Source: Planctomycetales bacterium
GTDB lineage: Bacteria > Planctomycetota > Planctomycetia > Isosphaerales > Isosphaeraceae
Length of the DNA: 47,436 nucleotides
Direction of reading: 5' to 3'
Assembly (NCBI GenBank): GCA_027449865.1
Contig: DAIDKV010000015.1
Location: forward strand, 1 to 47,436
Below are positions 42,177 through 47,436 of the stretch, one piece after another (positions within the stretch are counted from its first letter, which is position 1; each line of letters opens with the position of its first letter). The notes under the pieces were generated by a model, which was not told the origin of the DNA, did no database searches, and saw only the letters and a list, made by a program, of their open reading frames with translations. Made by a program: the position numbers and the translations under genes.

Positions 42177-44044
42177 GAATCAGCCTACGCAATCAACTCT
42201 GGTTCGTCGCCGTCCTGTTCGCGGTTGTGCCGGCCGTCGCCATCACCCTGGTGGCCTTCCGGCCCAACGATGCGTTCAAGGAGAAGGAGAAGATTCTCCT
42301 CCAGCAGGCCTCCGACCTCGCCTCGCGCGAGATCCAGAAGGTACTTTCCGAGAAACTCAGTGAGAAGGGCGTCGCGCCCAAGCAGTGGACGCCCGACGCC
42401 CAGACCCGTGAGGCGTTCGTCCAGGCGTTCCGCTCGTCGGCCGTCTACTTCGAACTCGACGGGGTCCAGATGGTGCTGATCAACCCGATCGAGCGCGTGC
42501 TGGCCTCGTACAAGAGCACGCCCGGCGGCTACGACACCAATGCGCCCCCAGGCGCCCTCGACGCGATCGACAGCCCCCGATACTCCGAGCTTTTCAAGGC
42601 CAGCTACAGCCACAAGCGAGGAGCCAGCGAGGTGCCGGCCAACACGACGAAGCCCGCCGAGCTGGTCGGCTACGCGCACGTCGAGCTGGGCGACCTTCCC
42701 GACGCCAACGCCAACCAGCACAGCTTCGAGGTCCTCACGATCGTTCCGCAGCGGGTCGCCTACGCGAGCATTTACGACAACCAGGCCTGGATTCTCCTGA
42801 TCCTCGCCGTTGTCCTGGTGCTGGCGGCCATCAGCGGGTATTTCTACGGCCGCCGATTCGTCCGTCCACTCCTGGAAATCATCGACGTGACCCGGGGCCT
42901 TCAGGACGGGCACCTCTACAACCGAGCCGAGGTCGGCCGGCGCGATGAACTGGGCGAGCTCGCCCGCCAGCTCAACACCGTGATCGACAAGTGGTCAGAG
43001 CTGATCAGCCAGATCCGGACCATGACCAGCTCGGTCACCACCGCGAGCAAGGAACTCGATTCGAGCGCCTACCAGCTTGCTCAGGGCTCGTCCGAACAGG
43101 CGTCGACGCTCCAGGAGATCGCGGGGACCATTCAATCGGTCGACGCCTCGGTCGGTCGGAACGCCCAGCACGCCAAGGAAACCGCCCGGATGGCCAACGA
43201 CGCCAGCTCGCAGGCCGAGAAGGGCGGCGACGCCGTGAGAGAGACGGTCGACGCGATGCGGCAGATCACCCAGAAGATCCTCGTGGTCGACGACATCGCC
43301 TATCAGACCAACCTGCTCGCCCTGAACGCCGCCATCGAGGCCGCCCGCGCGGGAACCCACGGCAAGGGGTTCGCGGTGGTCGCCGGTGAGGTTCGCAAGC
43401 TCGCCGAGCGGAGCCAGGCCGCCGCCCAGCAGATCAGCGACCTCGCCAAGCGGAGCGTCGCGATTGCCGAGAACGCCGGCACCCTGCTCGATCAGACCGT
43501 CCCCATGATCCGGGACACCTCGCACCTGATCAACGAGATCGCCGTCGCCTCGCAGGAGCAGATGACCGCGATCCGAGAGATCAACATGGGCGTCAGCCAG
43601 CTTGAGGAGGTCGTCCAGCAGAACGCCGCGGCCAGTCATGAACTGGCCGGGACCTCCAGCGACCTGGCCGGCCACTCGACCAGCCTCCAGGACAAGGTCG
43701 GTTTCTTCCAGCTCGATGGCCACGACAACGGATACTACGGCGCGGAGCCTCCCGGCCGTTCGCCCCGGGGCCATGTCCACGGCCAGGGCCCCGGGATCGC
43801 CCTCGGAGCCGTGGCGCCGAGGCGGCTCGGCTCCAGCCTGCCGCGTTCGTCCGCCGGTTCTGGCTCGATGGGCGACGGCTCGCACGGCGGCGTTCACCCG
43901 TCCGCCGGCCACGGGACCACGGCCCATCCGGCGCTCCCGCAGCACCCGGCTCCCACGCCTCCCTCGGGCAACCACGTGGGCGGACCCAGGGGTGGCGTGG
44001 TCGTTAACCTTGACGACGACGATAATTTCGAGCGATTCTCATAA
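42173..44044 (+). CDS. Methyl-accepting chemotaxis protein with CheR-docking-like tail
   Basis: A 623-residue receptor. TM1 is at about 10-28 and TM2 at about 204-225 ([18 protein letters not shown]), with an extracytoplasmic sensing part of about 175 residues of no recognised fold. HAMP follows, then the signalling helices with the hairpin [20 protein letters not shown] and [20 protein letters not shown]. The Glu/Gln-rich methylation regions are present. After the signalling domain, about 100 residues of Gly/His/Pro-rich tether end in [15 protein letters not shown] fits the CheR/CheB docking pattern (aromatic-x-x-aromatic), with one extra Ser. The ligand is unknown. Its start overlaps the cheA stop. 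Confidence 0.94.
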   Translation: MRISLRNQLWFVAVLFAVVPAVAITLVAFRPNDAFKEKEKILLQQASDLASREIQKVLSEKLSEKGVAPKQWTPDAQTREAFVQAFRSSAVYFELDGVQMVLINPIERVLASYKSTPGGYDTNAPPGALDAIDSPRYSELFKASYSHKRGASEVPANTTKPAELVGYAHVELGDLPDANANQHSFEVLTIVPQRVAYASIYDNQAWILLILAVVLVLAAISGYFYGRRFVRPLLEIIDVTRGLQDGHLYNRAEVGRRDELGELARQLNTVIDKWSELISQIRTMTSSVTTASKELDSSAYQLAQGSSEQASTLQEIAGTIQSVDASVGRNAQHAKETARMANDASSQAEKGGDAVRETVDAMRQITQKILVVDDIAYQTNLLALNAAIEAARAGTHGKGFAVVAGEVRKLAERSQAAAQQISDLAKRSVAIAENAGTLLDQTVPMIRDTSHLINEIAVASQEQMTAIREINMGVSQLEEVVQQNAAASHELAGTSSDLAGHSTSLQDKVGFFQLDGHDNGYYGAEPPGRSPRGHVHGQGPGIALGAVAPRRLGSSLPRSSAGSGSMGDGSHGGVHPSAGHGTTAHPALPQHPAPTPPSGNHVGGPRGGVVVNLDDDDNFERFS

Positions 44045-44046
44045 GG

Positions 44047-44169
44047 ATGAAACCCGTCCGCGGTCGCGCTCCCGTCCCCGATGGTCCCGAAACCGGAAGC
44101 CGAAGACCGAGGCCAACCGCGGCCCGCTCGCCGCGACCCGTCCCGGCCGAGAACCATGAAGGTGCATGA
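44047..44169 (+). CDS. Possible 40-residue basic leader ORF between receptor and cheW
   Basis: ATG 44047 opens three bases after the receptor stop, with the TAAGG overlapping that stop. The 40-codon frame (MKPVRGRAPVPDGPETGSRR, and so on, rich in Arg and Pro) ends in TGA at 44167-44169, overlapping the cheW start region ATGATG. The tight coupling of both ends suggests translational relay to cheW. It may equally be chance in high-GC DNA. Confidence 0.3.
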   Translation: MKPVRGRAPVPDGPETGSRRPRPTAARSPRPVPAENHEGA

Positions 44170-44672
44170 TGGTGGATCTCGTCACAGAAAATGATGTAGA
44201 ATCCGATCGTGATCGCTCGCAGTCGTTCGTTGTCTTTCGGCTGGGCAAGGAGGGGTACGCCCTGGAAGTGATGCGCGTCCAGGAAGTTCTCGATATGCAA
44301 TCGTTGACCGAAGTACCCGGCGGCCCAAAATATCTGCTAGGGGTCATCAACCTCCGCGGACACGTGGTGCCGGTTTATGACCTTCGGATGCCCTTCGGAT
44401 TAAGCAGGGCGGCCCAGCCGTCTCAGGTTCCCTCGGTTCTGATCGTGGAGACCCAGCTTGGCGAGAGCCAGGTCACGGGTCTGGTGGTGGATCGAGTTTC
44501 CGACGTGCTGGAATTCTCGCCCGAGGAGGTTCAGCCGCCGCCGCAACTTGGTCTGGGAAAAGCTACTCCGTTCGTTCGCGGGCTGATCCGTCACCAGGAG
44601 GGGTTTCTGCTCGTACTGGACGTGGATCGAGTTTTGTCGACTCTGGGGTCGTTGAATGGTGAGGGGGTCTGA
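44166..44672 (+). CDS. cheW: Chemotaxis coupling protein CheW
   Basis: A 168-residue CheW. SFVVFRLGKEGYALEVMRVQ, EVPGGPKYLLGVINLRGHVV and VYDLRMPFGL are the hallmarks of the CheW fold (two five-stranded beta-barrels); the conserved NLRG is present. CheW links the receptor hairpin to CheA. ATG 44166 follows AAGG; the adjacent ATG 44169 is also possible. No extra domain. The stop is one base before the next gene. Confidence 0.95.
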   Translation: MMVDLVTENDVESDRDRSQSFVVFRLGKEGYALEVMRVQEVLDMQSLTEVPGGPKYLLGVINLRGHVVPVYDLRMPFGLSRAAQPSQVPSVLIVETQLGESQVTGLVVDRVSDVLEFSPEEVQPPPQLGLGKATPFVRGLIRHQEGFLLVLDVDRVLSTLGSLNGEGV

Positions 44673-44673
44673 C

Positions 44674-45534
44674 GTGGCGACATCGGGAGCGCTGCCACCC
44701 TCGCCTGAGGTCGATGCGTGGTCCGAGAAGGACTTCGCGCCGATTACGGCGTTCTTGCGCACCCAGATCGGGATCTCGCTGGAGCCGCATCGGATGGGGC
44801 TCTTGCAGGCGCGGCTTCGGTCTCGGGTGCAGGTGCGCGGCTACTCCAGCTTCGCCCAGTTCCACGATCAGGTGTTGCGGGCCGACCCCACGGGATGGGG
44901 AACGCAGTTGCTGATCGACCTGAGCACGGTCAACCACACCTCGTTTTTCCGAGAGCCGGCCCACTTCGCGTTCATGGCCGAGAAAGTGGTGGGGTGGCTG
45001 AAGGAGTCGCCAGGTTCGACGATCCGGCTCTGGTCGGCGGGGTGTTCCTCGGGCCAGGAACCGTACAGCATGGCGATGGTTCTGGCCGAGACGCTTCCGC
45101 CGCAGCAGTTGCCCAAGATCGAGATCTGGGCCAGCGACCTCTCGCTGGAGATGCTCAAGGTCGCCGCGACGGCGATCTACAACGCGAGGGACGTCCAGGG
45201 GATCTCGCCGGCCCGGCTCCGCCGCTTCTTCATGCTGGGCAAGGGCCCGCGCGAGGGCTCCTTCCGGATGGTCCCCGAGGTTCGCGACCTGGTCAAGTTC
45301 CGTCACATCGATCTCCGGACCCCGAACTGGGCCGTCCCGTCGGACTTGCCGATGATCTTCTGCCGCAATGTCTCGATCTACTTCGCCGAGGACGAACGGA
45401 TCGCCCTGATCGAGCGGCTGGCCCATCACCTCCGGCCCGGCGGATGGCTGGTGATGGGCAATGGCGAGATCCTTCCGGGCAGTGCACCGTCGTTGCGCAA
45501 GCATTCGCCCTCGTTGTTCCAGAAAGAAGGTTGA
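44674..45534 (+). CDS. cheR: Chemotaxis protein methyltransferase CheR
   Basis: A 286-residue CheR. The helical N-terminal domain includes DFAPITAFLRTQIGISLEPH and the SAM-dependent domain includes the motif WSAGCSSGQEPYSMAM, then IWASDLSLEMLKVA and MIFCRNVSIYFAEDERIAL. It methylates glutamates of the receptor with S-adenosylmethionine. GTG 44674 is chosen because GAGGGG lies eight bases upstream; ATG 44656 is in frame but overlaps cheW. It lacks a C-terminal TPR extension. The receptor tail pentapeptide should dock on its beta-subdomain. Confidence 0.95.
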   Translation: MATSGALPPSPEVDAWSEKDFAPITAFLRTQIGISLEPHRMGLLQARLRSRVQVRGYSSFAQFHDQVLRADPTGWGTQLLIDLSTVNHTSFFREPAHFAFMAEKVVGWLKESPGSTIRLWSAGCSSGQEPYSMAMVLAETLPPQQLPKIEIWASDLSLEMLKVAATAIYNARDVQGISPARLRRFFMLGKGPREGSFRMVPEVRDLVKFRHIDLRTPNWAVPSDLPMIFCRNVSIYFAEDERIALIERLAHHLRPGGWLVMGNGEILPGSAPSLRKHSPSLFQKEG

Positions 45535-45540
45535 CCGCCC

Positions 45541-46674
45541 ATGAACCCCGGCGGCCGAAACCCGACCGGAACGCGCCTGGCCGAGCCCGGATCGATCGAG
45601 GTGCTGGTCGTCGACGACAGCGCCGTGATCCGGCAACGGCTTCGATCGATCATCGAATCCGATCGACGCTTTCACGTCGTTCTCGCCGCCGACCCGTATG
45701 AGGCCGTCGAGCGGCTGAAGGTCTCCGTTCCCGGCGTGATCGTGCTGGACGTCGAGATGCCGAGGATGGATGGCCTGACCTTCCTCAAGAAGCTGATGCG
45801 CCAGCACCCGATGCCGGTGGTCCTCTGCACGACCCAGGCGGAGCGTGCCGTCACGGCGCTGGAGATGGGGGCGGTCGAGGTGATCTCCAAGCCCGACTGG
45901 AGCCAGGCGACGCGGCTGGCCGAGTGGTCGCAAACCCTGCTGGAGAGCATCCGGAACGCGGCGCAGGCGGGCCGGCTGGCGATCCAGGAGGATCGACCGG
46001 GAACGTCGGCCTCGGATCGCCGGTACTCGGCCGACGTCGTCCTGCCCCGGCATCCGTACGTCCCGCACAATGGGCCGAGCGAGCGGATCATCGCGATTGG
46101 GATCAGTACCGGCGGCGTCCAGGCGCTGCACCGAATGATCCCGGCGTTCAGCCCGTCGACGCCCGGCCTCGTGATCGTCCAGCACATGCCGGCCGAGTTC
46201 ATCCCGGCCTTCGCCCGCCGGCTCGGCGACGACCCCGAGGTCAAGATTGAGATCGCGGTGGCGCGGCAGCACGAGCCGATCCGCCCTGGCCGGGCGTTGA
46301 TTGTCCCGGGCGAGAAGCACGGACTGATCCGCCGCGCCGGCGCCGGATACCGCATCGAGCTGGTCGACGGCCCGCCGGTTTGCCGGCATCGGCCGAGCGT
46401 CGAGGTGCTGTTTCGGTCCGCGGCGCAGGCCGCCGGCCCAAACGCGGCGGGTGTCATCATGACCGGGATGCGCGACGACGGCGCGATTGGCCTCCTGGAA
46501 ATGCGGGAGGCTGGCGCGATGACGATCGCGCAGAACGAGGCGACCTGCACGGTCTTCGGGATGCCTCGGGAGGCGATCCGCCGAGGAGCCGCGAAGGCGG
46601 TCGTCCCGCTCGACGCGATCCCCGCGACCCTGATGGGATGGGCCGCCAGCTCGGATACGGGAACCTGGCACTGA
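45541..46674 (+). CDS. cheB: Chemotaxis response regulator methylesterase CheB
   Basis: A 377-residue CheB. The receiver (about 20-135) has D25-D26, phosphoacceptor D70 (VLDVEMPRMDG), T98 and K117. The esterase domain (about 180-370) has the catalytic triad S189 (GISTGG), H215 (QHMP) and D313 (TGMRDDG). It hydrolyses receptor methyl esters and amides and is activated by CheA phosphorylation, giving adaptation with CheR. The linker between domains is longer and more Arg-rich than in E. coli. It starts six bases after the cheR stop and is the last gene of the operon. Confidence 0.95.
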   Translation: MNPGGRNPTGTRLAEPGSIEVLVVDDSAVIRQRLRSIIESDRRFHVVLAADPYEAVERLKVSVPGVIVLDVEMPRMDGLTFLKKLMRQHPMPVVLCTTQAERAVTALEMGAVEVISKPDWSQATRLAEWSQTLLESIRNAAQAGRLAIQEDRPGTSASDRRYSADVVLPRHPYVPHNGPSERIIAIGISTGGVQALHRMIPAFSPSTPGLVIVQHMPAEFIPAFARRLGDDPEVKIEIAVARQHEPIRPGRALIVPGEKHGLIRRAGAGYRIELVDGPPVCRHRPSVEVLFRSAAQAAGPNAAGVIMTGMRDDGAIGLLEMREAGAMTIAQNEATCTVFGMPREAIRRGAAKAVVPLDAIPATLMGWAASSDTGTWH

Positions 46675-46734
46675 GGGCCTGGGCTGGGAAACGGCCGATC
46701 TCTCTCCGTTCCGAGGGCCGGCGATCGACCAGGA

Positions 46735-47436
46735 TCATCGGCCCGCGTAGCAGGTACTGTTGCCGGTGGCGTTGGTGATCGACGTCAGCCGGCCGTTGCC
46801 GTCGTACACGCCGGACATCACCGTGTGGCCCAGCGCGTCGGTGATCGAGGTCAGGAAGTGCGCCTGGGTGGTGCTGTAGCCGAAGCTCGTCACGTGGCCG
46901 TCGCGGTCGGTCACGGATTGCAGGTCGCCCGCGGCCGTGTACGCATACACCAGACTGTTGCCATTGGGATCGGTGATCGAGGTGATCCGCCCGGCGGAGT
47001 CGCGCACAAACGTCACGGCGCGGCCGGTGTTGGAGTAGATCCCGTTATCCTGGAAGGTCAGGGTATTGCCGTGGCGATCGGACTCGGTGAGCACCTGGCC
47101 GGTGTCGGCGGCGAAGGTGGTGGCGAGGCCGGCCTGATCGGTGAGCGTGTAGGTGTCGCCAAACGCCGGATTGGCCGGGTTGTAATCGTCGAGGCCGACG
47201 TAGTATTCCTGTGTCCCGGGGATCTGCGAGAGGTCGGCCGAGGGCACGGCCAGTGTATCGGTGACGCCCGGATCGGGGCGGAAGTAAGGTGTATAGTATT
47301 CGATCACCAGCGCGAACGGCCCGCTGTTGTACACCGGCTGGGGATCGAAGGTGAAGCCTTCGACCGTCCCGTCGGGTTTGGTGATCAGGACCCGCGTTCC
47401 ACCCTCGAACGGCGTCCCGTCGCTGAGGGTACCCAT
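46735..47436 (-). CDS. RHS-repeat protein, C-terminal fragment (continues beyond right edge)
   Basis: Minus-strand frame open from the window edge to TGA at 46735. It carries YD/RHS repeats: GRITSITDPNGNSLVYAY, TAAGDLQSVTDRDGHVTSFG, and GVYDGNGRLTSITNATGNST. Such repeats form the hollow shell of RHS toxins and similar surface proteins, which normally end in a core motif and a variable toxin tip. Here the frame simply stops after STCYAGR, with no core or tip. The first Met visible at 47436 need not be the true start, since the gene can extend further upstream. It may be a truncated remnant or a non-toxic secreted repeat protein. Confidence 0.75.
   Translation of the reverse strand: MGTLSDGTPFEGGTRVLITKPDGTVEGFTFDPQPVYNSGPFALVIEYYTPYFRPDPGVTDTLAVPSADLSQIPGTQEYYVGLDDYNPANPAFGDTYTLTDQAGLATTFAADTGQVLTESDRHGNTLTFQDNGIYSNTGRAVTFVRDSAGRITSITDPNGNSLVYAYTAAGDLQSVTDRDGHVTSFGYSTTQAHFLTSITDALGHTVMSGVYDGNGRLTSITNATGNSTCYAGR

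Overview
The window is high-GC DNA with the marks of a planctomycete, most likely of the Isosphaeraceae type. The evidence is an ECF sigma factor next to a Ser/Thr kinase carrying an anti-sigma zinc motif, a DUF1080 domain, a secreted protein with the planctomycete 'LExLExRxLLS' N-terminal signal, many short secreted proteins of unknown function, a hopanoid C-3 methylase, and cacagagac-type intergenic repeats. I assign taxonomy from family knowledge; there is no rRNA or tRNA in the window.

Layout. 1-754: edge of an Rpn/DUF4351-like gene and a small secreted or anchored protein (minus strand). 1119-4606: ECF sigma factor and a ZAS-kinase-TPR protein (plus). 4722-9163: minus-strand operon gpsA > DUF1802 > rhomboid protease > pseudokinase-DUF1080 fusion. 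9429-10430: malate dehydrogenase-like protein lacking the catalytic His and Asp (plus). 10460-18011, minus: glnE, SMI1/KNR4 protein, miaB and a B12-binding radical SAM enzyme, with a dispersed repeat cluster between glnE and the SMI1 gene. 18340-19983: Tat-exported multicopper oxidase (minus). 20329-28939: envelope block with small secreted proteins, two Ser/Gly-rich proteins, a TolC-like outer-membrane protein and a secreted PQQ-dehydrogenase-like propeller. 29180-31067: hpnR and csrA (plus). 31184-34540, minus: DUF6263-like lipid/envelope protein, CPBP protease and HtrA protease. 34867-37619, plus: TPR protein, iron-containing alcohol dehydrogenase and ferrochelatase with a likely iron-sulfur cluster. 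37728-46674, plus: an eight-gene chemosensory operon. 46735-47436: 3' end of an RHS-repeat gene (minus).

How the genes work together. The clearest system is the chemosensory operon: receiver-PP2C phosphatase, STAS protein, CheY-like receiver, CheA, a two-TM chemoreceptor, CheW, CheR and CheB. The PP2C and STAS genes at the front suggest that the array output feeds an RsbU-type partner switch rather than, or in addition to, a flagellar motor. No flagellar gene is present. The receptor tail ends in NFERFS, close to the CheR-docking pentapeptide rule, which fits its own CheR and CheB two genes downstream. At the other end of the window, sigma factor and kinase form a second, self-contained signalling unit, followed by a convergent membrane pseudokinase. 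I found no CRISPR array, prophage, transposase or RNA gene.
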